Below are positions 1-11,210 of a stretch of 60,000 nucleotides of DNA, one piece after another. Source of the stretch: Bolinopsis microptera (taxonomy: Eukaryota > Ctenophora > Tentaculata > Lobata > Bolinopsidae); the NCBI RefSeq assembly GCF_026151205.1, contig NC_087075.1, positions 6,840,858 to 6,900,857 of the forward strand, given 5' to 3'. The position numbers and the translations under genes were made by a program. Within the stretch, counting starts at the first letter, position 1, and the number at the start of each line of letters is the position of its first letter. Below the pieces are notes generated by a model, which had not been told where the DNA came from, made no database searches, and worked only from the letters and a program-made list of their open reading frames with translations.

Positions 1-1780
1 ATTATATTATATTATATTATGTATCTACATAAACTGTATCAAAAATTTGGGATATTCATGTCATGCGTGTGATTGTCTTGTATCCTCATAGATCATAGCT
101 TGACTTTGAAATGGAGATTGATTAATGAGAATACTTCAATTCTCAGAAGAGAAGAGTCGTGTATTTGACTACGCATTTTCAATCAATATATGGCAAAATA
201 AAGGTACAGATGTCTGACAAGGCTAACACGCACAATAAAGCATATTATAGCGGTGCTACCCCAGGACGTTTGGTATTGACAGACAGAATACGTACAGACT
301 ATAGATATATTGAACGTGACCGTGGGATTCCACCTAATATTGTAATAATTCGTTATTTGTACGAAGTTTCTCCGTCTTCTATTTTCAACGGAAAGTAAAA
401 AGCAGCTGTTTTTAAACGTACAGCATATTTTTGCTCGTGACCTAAGCGGGTTTAAAACTATGCTGTATTTTGGAATCATAGAAATATTTCAAGAACAGAG
501 AATACAACCAATAACCATGAAATTCCAAAAATTCACGATGCTCCAACACTCTGCAGTTTTTTCCGTGTCATCTCATTAAAACTTGCGAACATCGTGTGGG
601 ACCTGCACGAATGATATCATCCATTAATTCGGAATTATAATATTACATGGGTGTACACTGAGCAATTCCATGTATAGAACACGCGCGTAGTTAAATTCCT
701 GGACTTGCTAGAGACTGAGAATGGAACGCGCGAACTCCGGTTTTCGTTGAAAGTTCACGCACGTTCTTTTGGAAAGATCCGTAGAATTTAATATTTAATC
801 ATCCTGCATGGATAGCTTAGATAGTCATTGCTTGGATAGTTGCCAAACAATATGCAAGACAATTCGCCGAAGTTGGCATACTCTTTTTTAGAAGTACGCT
901 GTACGAACGGCTTCTAAGCAGCTTATTATTCCTAATATAGAGAAATTAGTATAATACAATATTTATTGGAATTTCTGTAACGATTCTGCGAACATAGATT
1001 CTCCCCTACTTCCAAGAATGATCCAAGACTTAACAATATAGCCTAGTATCTGGAAGTTTAATTAATATTCTAGGGATTCAGGGAATGGCTTATACTTAAA
1101 AACTTCTCCACCGACGAATGGAGCAACAGCGCGATAATTTACCCATAGTAACTTATAACTATAGGCTGTAGCTGCAAACGTGGTAAATAGTAATATGTAC
1201 GTCATGCGCCGGCCGTCGTGAGCAAGTTTCTAACACTTGTTTTAACACATAGCTATGTGACATTTCCCCGATACAAACATGTCAGTATATTGTACCTAAA
1301 ATTAGAGTGCAGTGGACAAAGTTACGTGCATCCAGGCGAAACTAATTAAATTTGTATACAGCATTGAAGCTGCATATGCCTTCTTGAACTATGTAACATT
1401 TAAAAGTAACGTAAAGTAATCAACACAATACGTTGTATTTGGAAACGAATGGAAACATACAATACGAGGCTTGAATTCTTCGCAAAATCATTCGAGCCTG
1501 TAAAACATTCAAGATAATCACTCTATCAAGCAAAATTCGTATCTTCCAAATCTAGTGTATAAAAATAACACAATATTTCCAAGCTGCATGCCTTCTTGAA
1601 CTATGTAACATTTAAAAGTAATGAAAAGTATCAAAATTAACACAATATTTCCACAGTGCGGTGGACATCTCGGTTATTACACCGGGGGCTGGATAATACC
1701 TAACGGGTTATCCTGGTTGGATACCAGCATCGTGGAGTTCTGTGGTGCGCTGTTAGCTGACTCTAAACACCAGGTTACAG
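1..1780. other. Noncoding AT-rich DNA with a diverged direct repeat
   Basis: Bases 1-20 are an ATATT microsatellite. A block beginning GCCTTCTTGAACTATG occurs at 1378 and again at 1588, about 210 bases apart. No splice-bounded open frame was recognised. Confidence 0.5.
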
Positions 1781-1890
1781 TTGGTTTGTTTAATTAATTT
1801 TAATTGTTTAATTAATTTTATTTGTTTAATTAATTTTGTTTCTTTAGTTAACTTCATTTCTTTAATTAATTTTATTTCTTTAATTGATCT
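1781..1890. repeat. Short AT-rich tandem repeat (TTTAATTAATTTT core)
   Basis: Five diverged units of about 20-24 bp share TTTAATTAATTTTATTT-like sequence. Confidence 0.7.
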
Positions 1891-1929
1891 GAGTTAGTGA
1901 ATTTATAAATTCACGAATAAGAGAAGCTT

Positions 1930-2116
1930 TTGTTTCTGAGTTTTTCTAACCTACTTTTTCCTGTTCCTGAGTTTTTCTGACCTACTTTTTCCTGTTCCTG
2001 AGTTTTTCTAACCTACTTTTTCCTGTTCCTGAGTTTTTGTAACTTACTTTTTCCTGTTCCTGAGTTTTTGTAACCTAATTTTTCCTGTTCTTGAGTTTTT
2101 CTAACATACTTTTTCT
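1930..2116. repeat. 33-bp minisatellite, about 5.5 copies
   Basis: The repeat is built from CTGAGTTTTTCTAACCTAC followed by TTTTTCCTGTTC, with single-base variants such as GTAACTTAC and GACCTAC. Confidence 0.85.
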
Positions 2117-3664
2117 ACCCCAGGACGAAGACTCAGGAGACAACTCAATGGTGGTTTAAGATTTTTAGGAGAATGCACATTATGCCGATGAAATGTTAAT
2201 GATGTGCTAGTGTTATCAGATAGATTAGTAACTGTTATCCAGATGAACTAAACTTTTTTGTGATCAGTAACAAAGATTATCTACATGTCAATTAAAGGGT
2301 CTTCACACTATTCGAGGTAATAATAGCCCAATTAGTTTGGTGACTAATTGGAATAATGTTGGGTAAAGTATGTCATCGCATTTTTAGGTACTAGGAGAAT
2401 TATTTGGTACTTTGGATAAACATTCCACTAAAGATAAGTTTGGACAGTTAGCAGGAATAAACAGACAATAGGATTACACTTTATCACAACTCACAAGTCT
2501 TGTTTTATAACACGACTCCGTTCACGGTGAATAACAATTAACAGGAGGTTGGAGGTTCACTGTGGATGAGGCATTTTGTAGAAATATAATTGTTTAAACG
2601 CTTTTTGAGCGTGAGATTATTTTTATCTACCTTGGACTACAGTGTGTGAAATTTTGTGGCAAAACTCATTTTTTTGGGAGCCAAAAAGTGCGGGTCTTTA
2701 AATCATCCGCCAAATTTGGTCGCACTTAATATTTATAATGTAGACCAAGGTAGTTTTCACTGCCAGACAAATAATATGTAGATTGATTTGTTGTCAAAAG
2801 ATTGTTTGTTAAGTTTCATGGATTCGAAGGGGTGGAATTTGAATAATGGTCTGTGGTATTGGGAAGTGATGTTATATTTATATTTCAAAAAGTTTTCGTC
2901 GTGGAGCTTTTCGATTCACAATTTTGTACAAATTTAATTTAAATATTTTTAATGAAACTTCAGATATTGTAAAACATTTCGCTTAAAAGATGTTTTACAA
3001 TATTTAATTACCTTGTCGGAGAAGCGATATTTTACCAACTTTCAAAGATTTCAGCCTGAGACATTTAGATTTTAGAGGGGATGGTATAATATTATAAGCC
3101 GTTGTATGACTCGCCAATAATATCGATGAGTTTATTGATTTGAGTATGACATGAGTAGCGATTCATCAATAGGGTGGTGTACGGTGCAAGTACACATTAT
3201 ATCTCTTGTTTGGTACACACCTACTGTCTCATCTATACTCAGGTCAATTTATTATAATCATTTGTTTATAAGTTAGTTTTAAACTGATCGTGTAGTTTGC
3301 ATTTTGATTCAAACGCGTTGTGTAGATCACATATAGATTCTGCATTTGTTGGATAATAATATTATGTCAATAATTAGTTAAAATTTTGACACAAACTGTA
3401 AAGATTTAATTGTTTTTAGAGAAATATGTTTATTTTGATAGTTTTAAATGTATCATATGCTGAGTAACAGTAATTATATTGAGAAATGTTAAATTTGATT
3501 TGGTTCTTATGTGAATTGTAATTATATTATAAAATGTTACCAACAATTTTAGGTACCCTGTCAGTAATGTTACTGCTGTATGATTGTTTGGCAGAAAAAA
3601 ACGTAACTGTACATAATGTGATTTTAAAGTCATGATCAATTACAGATTGTGCGATAAATTAAAT
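2117..3664. other. Noncoding AT-rich DNA
   Basis: Nothing beyond a small inverted pair, CTACCTTGGACTAC at about 2627 and GTAGACCAAGGTAG at about 2734. No supported gene. Confidence 0.5.
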
Positions 3665-3888
3665 AGTAGCGGATTTTGTATGTATCAGTATGGTTATTTG
3701 GGTTCTTTTGCGATAGTCTAAACGCGATAGTTAGCGCTAACTAGCCCTAACTATCGCGTTTAGACTAAAAGAACTGTCATTTTGTTTCTTACTGGCTACT
3801 TATACCGGTTACTTCGATTGAACCCAATAACTGTAACCATGGTAACGATAGCTGTAACCTTGGTAACGATCTGACCATGAAATCCGCT
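3665..3888. mobile_element. Possible short TIR element containing a strong hairpin
   Basis: The outer inverted ends read AGTAGCGGATTT (3665) and AAATCCGCTACT (near 3877). Inside, AGTCTAAACGCGATAGTTAG (3715-3734) pairs exactly with 3747-3766 across a 12-base loop. GTAACCATGGTAACGATA-like repeats follow. Noncoding. Confidence 0.4.
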
Positions 3889-6136
3889 ACTGTAGATGAT
3901 GAATATGTTTTAGTATAAAACATGTTATTTTTTTAATTCACGCCATGTAAATCCGAAGAATAATATAAAAGTTTACTGGGATTAGCGTTTCAACATTCTA
4001 TTTCTAATTCTTGTTGATTTTCATGTTAGTTTCAATGATAACGCGTGTTATACTAAGTATTATAATTTTATATGTTTTGAGTAAAAAGCTAAGCGGATGT
4101 TAAGGGATATTTGTACTCACACTGTTAATATTATACAATATCTAATTTAGGGAGTTGCTAAACCTCAGTTAGGTAGGTTAGCACTACAGTGGGGGAGGCT
4201 ACCATTTGTATTGTGATGAAACTGATATTAATCATGGATTAAATTAGATTTACTGATCAATAGCATCGGAGTTTTTATTGTTTCAAGTTTAAATCTGCCC
4301 AAACAAACTGATAAGTGTCTCTGTTATATTCCAGACTATAAGAGGATGATTGATGACATAAATTCCAATTAAAATGGATGTTTTGTGTATTTGCTGCTCA
4401 CTGGCTCACATTCAGGTATTTCACAGAGCAGGGGCTGGTAGAGAGGGTGTGGTTCAGTTACTAATAGTTACTAAAAGTTACCAAAAGTGGTGGAGTATCA
4501 GTATGATAGTAAGAAGTGAGATGAGAAGAACCCTATCAGGAATACTCTTCAATAGTTCAAATAACTTCGTTCAATTGAAATTCGGTTGGTCAGTGATATG
4601 AGACCCAAAATAACTGTGGACCCAAATAACTGTGGACCCTTCGTATGATGAAGCTTGCCAATCATCGGAATTGATTTTGAAGGGGTTTGAAAGAAAGATG
4701 TAGCAAAAGTTACCTGAAATGTGAAAATGAAAAGGATCACCTGGATTACGTTTGATGGAAATCTGAAATTTAACAAGATATCAAGTAGTCGAGAAACTGA
4801 AAGCTGTTATTTCTAGCATATTTTGAAATCAAATTATCTCTGAAGTACTCCAGTTAGGATTCATAAGCGAAAATCATTGTTCAAAGATAGATATTAGAGG
4901 CATCTGTATTCTGTAACTCTGTCTGAAGGGTGTACTGACAACATTAGTATACGAGCATAATTGATAATTGTTGATGAGAAGTTCAACAATTTGCGCTGAT
5001 TGCAAAGGATTATAATGCCTAAACTGTTATAATGTGGTAACTGCAGTAAAGCACCACAACCAGCTCATCAAACATCATAGTTGCAGAATCAGAAATTGGC
5101 ACTGTCCATTCGTTGAAAAATGGTCACTGTAATCAGCAATTCTGCGAATGTAATATCACAGTACCAGTGAATCCGCACTAACCTACTACTACCTGCTAAG
5201 TGCTTCCCGGCCTCGCTTAATAGGTAAGATCAATGATCATTCTGATTCAACCGCTAACTCATTTCGTTTGTTAATATTAATATGATTAAATTGTTACATT
5301 CTTCAATCTCACGACTCACACTTTTTGGATCTGGGTGAGTATTATAACGCTAAGGTTGGTCGGTATGTTTGATGTTCAAAACTAAACAAAAAGTATTCAG
5401 TATTTGGTATTGGCATATAAGCGCTCTCTAGCTTTTAAAAGTTCAAAAAACATATTCACCGGAGATGATATTTCACCTCCGGCGATAATCTGGGAGTCAA
5501 ATCGATGAAAGTATTTTAAAGTTTTGAGTCCGAGGGTTTTTTATTTTTATTTTCTTACTGGGCGGCGTCCAGCCTGTTATTCCGTCTAATCTCTAATATA
5601 TTTATGAACATGATATCCTGAGGTCCCCAGGTAACAAATTTGCACGTGGCCTGGGTGGTCATACTGAGAAAAGACAGGCTATGTGTATACTTGGAAAACC
5701 TTCTAATTATAAGCTAGATCCCTTGTTTGGACATAATTTACAATACAAGTAAAGTCACTGAAATTAAGATTGCTCTGTTGCTTCGTTTTTCAAAAGAATT
5801 GGTCTACAGCTGCAGTGGCAGTATTATAGTACTGAGATGTGTAGAACAGAGGTTAGACCACTTTTATTTCTACTTGTTTTGTGCTGTACTATAAGTATAT
5901 ATACATGTTTACTGTTACTGTTCATGATAGTGTGCCTAGTCTTTACCGCAGCCGTTGCGATGCACGATAGGATACGCAACCCCGGCCACAATCAGTTATC
6001 TTTGAACACATAATTTCTCTAAGACTTAATCTAGACGCTCGTATCCGCGATGGTAATGGGTCGGGGGTGGGGGCTTCATTAAAACAATCCTCAGCACGTG
6101 AGATTTGCTTATTTGAGCTTAGAGCCATATATTACA
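3889..6136. other. Noncoding DNA
   Basis: No supported exon. A GC-rich patch lies at 5940-6110. An ATG at 4374 with a short hydrophobic start and a weak GTATTT splice site was considered too weak to call. Confidence 0.4.
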
Positions 6137-6403
6137 GCAGACACCAGACAGGAATACAACAAGATTAAACTCAAGATTACCATCGGATTCGAAGATCAGT
6201 ACCCCGAATCTACGGATACCCTATTCTACTTTCTCTTTGTTTTCTCAATTATACTGGGACTCATATCTCTTGGTACTGTGATAGAGGCTCAGACTTCAAA
6301 CTTCAGTACTTTCCTGAACTTCATCAGCAGCACGTGCGAATGCTTGTGTGGGAAATGTGTCACAGTGGAGAACGATGCTGTCGTAAGTTGTTTATTATTT
6401 TAA
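6137..6403 (+). CDS. Candidate exon with one transmembrane segment, unrecognised
   Basis: After an acceptor ATATTACAG there is an open segment starting ADTRQEYNKIKLKI. It has a strong hydrophobic span (LFYFLFVFSIILGLISLG) and then a short Cys cluster (STCECLCGKCVTVE). A good GTAAGT donor follows DAV at about 6382; if unspliced, the frame stops at 6403. The composition, the membrane span and the clean donor argue for a real exon of a plus-strand gene lying tail-to-tail with the lectin gene. No upstream partner exon was identified and no family is recognised. Confidence 0.35.
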   Translation, partial: ADTRQEYNKIKLKITIGFEDQYPESTDTLFYFLFVFSIILGLISLGTVIEAQTSNFSTFLNFISSTCECLCGKCVTVENDAVVSCLLF

Positions 6404-6954
6404 TTTTATACATTTATGATAATTTAAATAATTGAGTCCGCTGCAGTTCATCATAACATCTATACTTCTGTACAATGATCTGCAAACTGTATGTTATACC
6501 GGATCATGTCAAGTATAATTTCTGGTAGGTGAAATTAGTATTCATCCGAATGATTTATTCTATCATGGACCGTGGACGTCATAAATTGATTATGATGCTG
6601 ATTTCTTACGTTTTTACTATTAAAGTGTACTTCTAAAGGTCGAAAAACCTCAAAACAGTAGACTGAAAATTCAAACGAGTCAACTAATTGTGCACAAAAT
6701 ATCAATGAATTGTTAAATAATTTCAATATTTAAGAATTAATTAATAAAGAAACGTATCACGATTTCCAGTCTATCTCTGTCCTATCTGTCCTATCTGAAT
6801 AAATAATTATAAACGTAACATTATTTACAATACAAGTCTATCTTTGTCTTACATATTCACCGCTCTCTCTGGTTTGGCTTCCAGCCAGCTCGTTATCTGT
6901 ATCTCCTTATCAGTCATGAGTGTGTACATATCTTGTACGAAGTGTTTGCAGTTA

Positions 6955-7034
6955 TTATAGAAAGGGTGGTAACTGGAGTGCTTCTCTGCTGTTTGTCTCC
7001 CGTTCGGGCAAATAAACATACTTCGGCACTATTC
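6955..7034 (-). CDS. Terminal exon of the lectin gene (phase-consistent frame)
   Basis: The acceptor is ATCCTACAG. In the phase inherited from exon 7 it encodes IVPKYVYLPERETNSREALQ and ends LPPFL before a TAA at 6955-6957. A second frame of the same DNA stays open from 7028 to the TAA at 6849 and contains YNNCKHFVQDMY. That frame needs a different acceptor. Which frame is used cannot be settled from sequence alone. Confidence 0.4.
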
Positions 7035-10000
7035 CTGTAGGATGAGAATTTATAGTACGTGTAATATTCTTAAATATTCTTTTTTTGTGAACACTTTTAG
7101 AATTGTCGAATCGTTTTAGCTCATTGGATGGCTGTAAAATGTTGTGAAATGTTAAATAGAGTTACGTAGTACGTACCCAAAACAGAAGAGTCTCTGAGCA
7201 GCAGCTTCGGGTCAGTTTGCCAGGCTCCCTCTCCTAGTCTCTTTCTTCCGTTCATCTTCTTAACTACGTCGTCTTTATTAGTACTGTAGCTCTGTAGGTA
7301 AAATAAGTTACTTTTAACATAAATGCATCTTGTTGTCACTATACTAAATGCAAATAAAAGTTTCAAAATCTTTCAATAAAATTTCAATAGAAAATGCGCC
7401 ACAGAATATTAAAATGTACCCCTATTATAGATCGATTTTTAAACCAAGAAAATAGATTTTAAAAGTTTTTAAAAACTTTTTGAAACCATATTATTATAAT
7501 GATACTACCGTGTGTCTATAAGTTTGAAAAAAACTTAACAAGTTAAACTAGACTAAATGAAGTATATCAATTTGAGTAAGGCCGTAATAAGGTAATTGTT
7601 TATTTTAAGTTGTCTCTGATAGTGGTGCATATATAAATATATAATATGCAGGTTTTTTAGCTGCAAGGTCAGTCCTAGTCCTTTAATTTGTCTCCAGACA
7701 GTTGATGCTTCTTTCGGCGGAGAGTTTTCATCTAGTCCGTTGTCTGAAATAGGATCAGCTGATAATTTTAATAGTCAATCAAATATCAATAGAATCAAAG
7801 TTCAATTAAATTTGAAATTCTTATTTCACAAGTCTACTTCAAAACTCCTTCAAGGAGAGCGACATCTCACAACCGATATTTAATTTCAAGAGCTTAAGAA
7901 AGTTATGACTTAATGTTAAAAATTGACTTTTGATACGGCCCCTTTATTCTTTATTAACGCCAACAGTGCTGTATAGTTTTTGTTATTTAGGCACGTACCG
8001 TGGTATTTGTTTGAGCTGAAAGCTTCCTACTTGAGTCCGCACTATTTAGCTAAGATCTAACTGATTAGAATTAATTTGGATCGATATCACGAAGTACTAA
8101 TATTACGATAACGATCCAAATAAGTGTAACTCTGACTAGACTTTCAGAGAACTAGAAATAATTAGGATGAATACTCTTTGAGGTAATGACCGTAGTTATA
8201 TTGAAACTGAGTTCTATCATATTCATATTTGAGAATGGGAACGGGTCTCAAATGCAAACACAAATACAATTAATTGTTTAGTTTCTGAAGTGGTACCTGT
8301 TCAAGTTCAAAGTGTGTGGTTTCCTCCGTGTCACCTTCGTTCATTCTGGTTTGCAATGTACCAACTGTCCCTGCAGAGAGTAATGTGTTATTCGAAATTT
8401 AAATTAAAGTAATGTGTTATTCAATTAAGCTGAGTTTCACACAATCGCTGAATTATAATAATACCTCATGAGACCATTAAATATTTATCATTATTGAGAG
8501 TTTATCTATTGAGACTTTCTAATGCCCACGTAATTGAATGAAAGTTACCCTATCGATACTGAGAATAACCAATTAATGCTTACCGCCTGGACATCTTTCT
8601 TTCCGTGGTCATAATTCCTTCAAGTTTCGTCTCTCTTCTGTTTTTCTGAAATTTTAGAAAGCTTAATAATTGCCTTACCAACCCTTTTATCTTTTTATGC
8701 TTAAGCACAATATACATTTTCACAACGGATTTGTTTATTTATCTAGAACCATGATTCCTGGATCAATATTTTTGTATTTAAGTAACAGAACATTAATTGA
8801 AAATTGTACTCACTGATCACCGCCATACTCTGCTTAATAATCAAACTTTTGTTTGTAGGTTCGTATGATATCTTGGGTAAGGAGAAAAGATAGGAGTTAG
8901 GAAATAGGTAGGGAAAATTTGGGAGGAGAATAGGTAGGGGTAAGGAAAATAGTTAAAGTATTTATAACCTAAACCTTTTCCAAAATTATTGAGTTGTTGC
9001 CAGATTTCGCGCCATATTATTATGTTAATAAAGTTTTGTTGAGATCGCAATCTCAAAATTTTTATTTTTCTCTGCGGTTTAGTTACCAAAGTAACTCGCG
9101 CTAATACATTCGAGAAATTCGCAGTATCTCTTCCTCGTGCATGACATAAATATTAATTTAAGAGTTTAAATAATATTCTTATTAAGTGAGTATTAAGGTG
9201 TTAACATACTTATTATGATATCACAAAGTGGTGCAAGACCAACTATTTCTCCATAAAGACACCTCGCTTTTCCTCCTTTGTTGATGAACCCTGTTTCACA
9301 TTGTACCGTCATCTGTGTTCCATGTGGTACAGGAAGTCCAGGCTCCGTTGATACGACGTTCTTTAGGCTCAGTTCCTCGCAACCTTCGGTAGATATTATT
9401 TAATTTAAGAATGTCGTTTTGCGCGCAACTAATAAACTGTCGTGAAATATCGTCTTAATCTAATGTCACTTTAAAAATATAGCTAAGTATAACTCATGAA
9501 GCTATGACATGATATAATTTGATAATTTCTGAATAATGTCTGGAAAAGCAGCTTAAAATTAATGAGTTCAATAGACTACCTAATTGTGCGATGGATATGA
9601 TCACTATTTCACTCACGGGGATATTTCCCTGCCCATTTCGATTTATTTCTACAGTGTCTCCAAGTTTACACCCGGAGGGGACATAGTCTCCAGGGACCGT
9701 GTTTTTATGGTATACTGTGAGGAGATATCCATTACACTGCCCTCCCTCACAGGTACACGAGTCTCTAGAGCTGCAGGTGTGAGTGTCGTTGTACTTTGAT
9801 TCACTACTCCTATAATGCACTACTTGCTTAATGCAGTGTTCCTTATCTAGAGACGCTCTAAACCAGGCATTACTATACCCTCCTAGTGTTGCTACAGCCC
9901 GGGTGCTGAGGTCCCTGTCTATAGCCTTATCTGTTCCATACGTAGCCACCGTTATTATCCTTATAAGTCGCAGACTGAGAAACAGAGGCAGGTTTTATCT

Positions 10001-10709
10001 CTCCTGGTACCTCTGGTCTTAGTGCACCTGAAGTAGTGAACACTTTAAGAGATTGTCACATTATAATTTATACCCTTTTCAATCAGTCAAATTAAAGAAA
10101 TAGTGTTGATTTGACTAAATTATAAAAACCTGAATTACATAATTACATATAATAATTAATGTGTAATATGTATCCTGATTGATCAATTGGTTTACTAACT
10201 TAAACCGAATGATATTGCTGTATAACCTCGTTAAAACGCACCTGATCACGATAATAAAGCGTCGCGACGGACCTCGTTATAACGCGGTATTTGGGGTTTC
10301 CTCCCTCTTTTACAATGTAATATGCAAAATAAAAATAGTACTTAAAGTTACAATTTTAAGTTTACGATAAACTTAAAGTTACACTGTGTAGTATGGATTT
10401 GTACATGACAAAGCTATTTCAGTATTAAATAGCATCAAGGGAATATGTGCACCAAACACTGATCTTATATAATATGTGTTTAACTCTACAAAACCGCTTA
10501 TAACACAAGCTCGGTATGTGATACTGATAATTTGCCTTCAAAATTATCTCCTGAGAAATAATCTCCTCCATCGATGCGCGCCGCGCGTTATAACGAGGTA
10601 AGCTGCTGTAATTCTTATTAAAATTAAAATTAATCATTGAATTAAATTTATTCTTACCTTTGAGGGGTAACCAAAGCAAAGTCGTAATAATGATCACCGT
10701 CGTTTTCAT
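6955..10709 (-). CDS. Spliced gene: secreted fucolectin + sushi (CCP) domain protein (multi-exon model)
   Basis: The model has a signal-peptide exon (10658-10709), a fucolectin exon (9580-10027), a sushi exon (9210-9383) and five smaller tentative exons (8814-8832, 8584-8637, 8297-8345, 7177-7291, 6955-7034). Splice phases are compatible through the whole chain. Fucolectin (F5/8-type) domains bind fucosylated glycans and sushi domains mediate protein contacts in complement-like and adhesion proteins, so a secreted or cell-surface recognition role is inferred. The last five exons encode charged, cytoplasmic-looking sequence, but no transmembrane segment was found between them and the sushi exon, so they may belong to another transcript or a membrane exon may be missed. 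A 1-base frameshift near 9939-9945 breaks exon 2. Candidate AATAAA signals lie about 400 bases beyond the stop (complement of 6551-6556). The first three exons are well supported; the rest is a hypothesis. Confidence 0.6.
7177..7291 (-). CDS. Exon 7 of the lectin gene (tentative assignment)
   Basis: This 115-nt segment is open in one frame only and encodes SYSTNKDDVVKKMNGRK, then RLGEGAWQTDPKLLLRDSS. It has a polypyrimidine acceptor TTTTACCTACAG and a donor GTACGT. Base composition is clearly richer in GC than its flanks. It joins the previous tentative exon in phase 0. The product region is basic and shows no recognised domain. Confidence 0.5.
7650..7733 (-). other. Possible cassette exon in an intron of the lectin gene
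   Basis: After the acceptor CCTATTTCAG there is an open stretch reading DNGLDENSPPKEASTVWRQ, with good coding character. Its phase does not match the tentative exons on either side and no good donor follows, so it is listed only as a candidate alternative exon or remnant. Confidence 0.2.
8297..8345 (-). CDS. Tentative exon 6 of the lectin gene
   Basis: This encodes an acidic stretch reading MNEGDTEETTHFELEQ and ends at a GTACCA donor. A stronger upstream acceptor (CTCTCTGCAG, exon start 8370) would extend the exon, but only in a frame that does not join the previous exon. The acceptor GCAAACCAG at 8346-8347 restores phase. Confidence 0.4.
8584..8832 (-). CDS. Tentative exons 4 (8814-8832) and 5 (8584-8637) of the lectin gene
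   Basis: Exon 4 is a 19-nt candidate ending at a clear GTGAGT donor, with an AAG acceptor. Exon 5 (acceptor AAAAACAG, donor GTAAGC) encodes a basic, Met-rich stretch reading RETKLEGIMTTERKMSR. The phases join from the sushi exon through both. The donors are good but the acceptors are weaker and the 19-nt exon is unusually small. The charged composition resembles a juxtamembrane or cytoplasmic segment, yet no hydrophobic span precedes it. The rest of this span is intron. Confidence 0.35.
9210..9383 (-). CDS. Exon 3: sushi (CCP/SCR) domain
   Basis: This is a phase 1-1 exon of 174 nt with acceptor ACCGAAG and donor GTATGT. It encodes one complete sushi module of about 55 residues: C-E-E-L start, a central V-P-H-G-T-Q-M-T-V-Q-C-E-T-G-F, G-K-A-R-C, and a final L-A-P-L-C. 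The four cysteines and the G-x-x-V-x-x-x-C-x-x-G-[FY] core are diagnostic. The conserved Trp before the last cysteine is not seen: the motif reads G-E-I-V-G-L-A-P-L-C. A one-exon, 1-1 phase sushi module directly after a lectin module is typical exon-shuffling structure. Confidence 0.8.
9580..10027 (-). CDS. Exon 2: fucolectin / F5/8-type C lectin domain, with apparent 1-base frameshift
   Basis: The acceptor is CTTCAG and the donor TTAG|GTAGTC. The exon begins with a typical F5/8 N-terminal strand (reads PASVSQSATYKDNNGGY) and, after a +1 shift near 9942, continues with GTDKAIDRDLST, NAWFRASLD and CIKQVVHY. It has paired cysteines (CSSRDSCTCEGGQC) and ends with a strand reading IPVSEIVI. The order A-T-Y, K-A-[IV]-D, W-F-x-x-x-L, I-x-x-V matches the eel fucolectin/tachylectin-4 family, and about 145 residues is the usual length. 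The upstream frame reaches a stop soon after the shift, whereas the downstream frame joins the sushi exon in phase. The exon is 448 nt, one base more than the phases allow, which fits a single inserted base: either an assembly error or a recent lesion. Confidence 0.75.
10226..10598. mobile_element. Possible Tc1/pogo-like MITE in intron 1 of the lectin gene
   Basis: Inverted ends read ACCTCGTTAAAACGC on the left and GCGTTATAACGAGGT on the right, with a further direct copy (ACCTCGTTATAACGC) at about 10270. The interior is AT-rich and noncoding. Similar fragments occur singly near 41590 and 50840. No clear target-site duplication was seen, so family placement is a guess. Confidence 0.3.
10658..10709 (-). 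CDS. Exon 1 of the lectin gene: signal peptide
   Basis: The ATG is at 10709. The exon encodes MKTTVIIITTLLWLPLK plus one base and ends at a strong GTAAGA donor. A short basic start followed by a run of I/T/L/W residues is a typical secretion signal. The phase-1 end matches the acceptor at 10027, giving a Gly-Ala junction that suits signal cleavage. Signal peptide in its own exon followed by a phase-1 intron is a common arrangement for modular extracellular animal proteins. Confidence 0.72.
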
Positions 10710-11037
10710 GTTCTGGCTTCTGATATATTTAATCTTTTTATATATAGTTTATTAGGACTGATAAAGTGATAATAATCAAATATAACAACAAAAATATTTT
10801 TACCTTAAATATCAAATGTGACAAAACTATTTTGTAGCTCAGAAATGATATGAAATATTTCACCCTCAGTGCAGTCTGTTAAGTACATAGAATTTGGGTT
10901 AGTTTTTAGTAAAAATTCAACAAGTGAAGGGAGTGGCTCAATTTTCATTTCCCCATCATCTTGTTCATTCAATTTCGACGCTATTGAGGCAAAGTACTAA
11001 TTAAATTTGTTGGCTATGAGTCTCCGTTCTGTGATTC
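10710..11037. other. Upstream flank of the lectin gene
   Basis: AT-rich DNA upstream of the minus-strand start at 10709; it would contain the promoter. An AT-rich TATATA stretch lies at about 10738-10745, but no defined core promoter can be asserted. Confidence 0.3.
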
Positions 11038-11210
11038 TGTGAAAGAATCAGGTCTAATCTCCTAGTACTGTAGGTTTGAATATTCATCGTTACTAGAAAA
11101 TCTGGGCCAGCCAAGTGGTAAGTGAAAGAATCAGGTCTCAAACTCTCATCTCCTAGTACAGCAGATTTGAATGTATGAATATTTATTGTTACCAGAAAAC
11201 CCGGCCGAAG
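11038..11210. repeat. Tandem duplication, about 86-90 bp unit, two copies
   Basis: Both copies contain GTGAAAGAATCAGGTCT, CTCCTAGTAC and a GAAAAYC[TC]GG ending. They have diverged by small indels. Confidence 0.7.

Noticed and set aside
4374-4601. Possible signal-peptide exon (MDVLCICCSLAHIQ)
   Set aside because: The following GTATTT donor is weak, hydrophobicity is modest, and no downstream exon could be joined.
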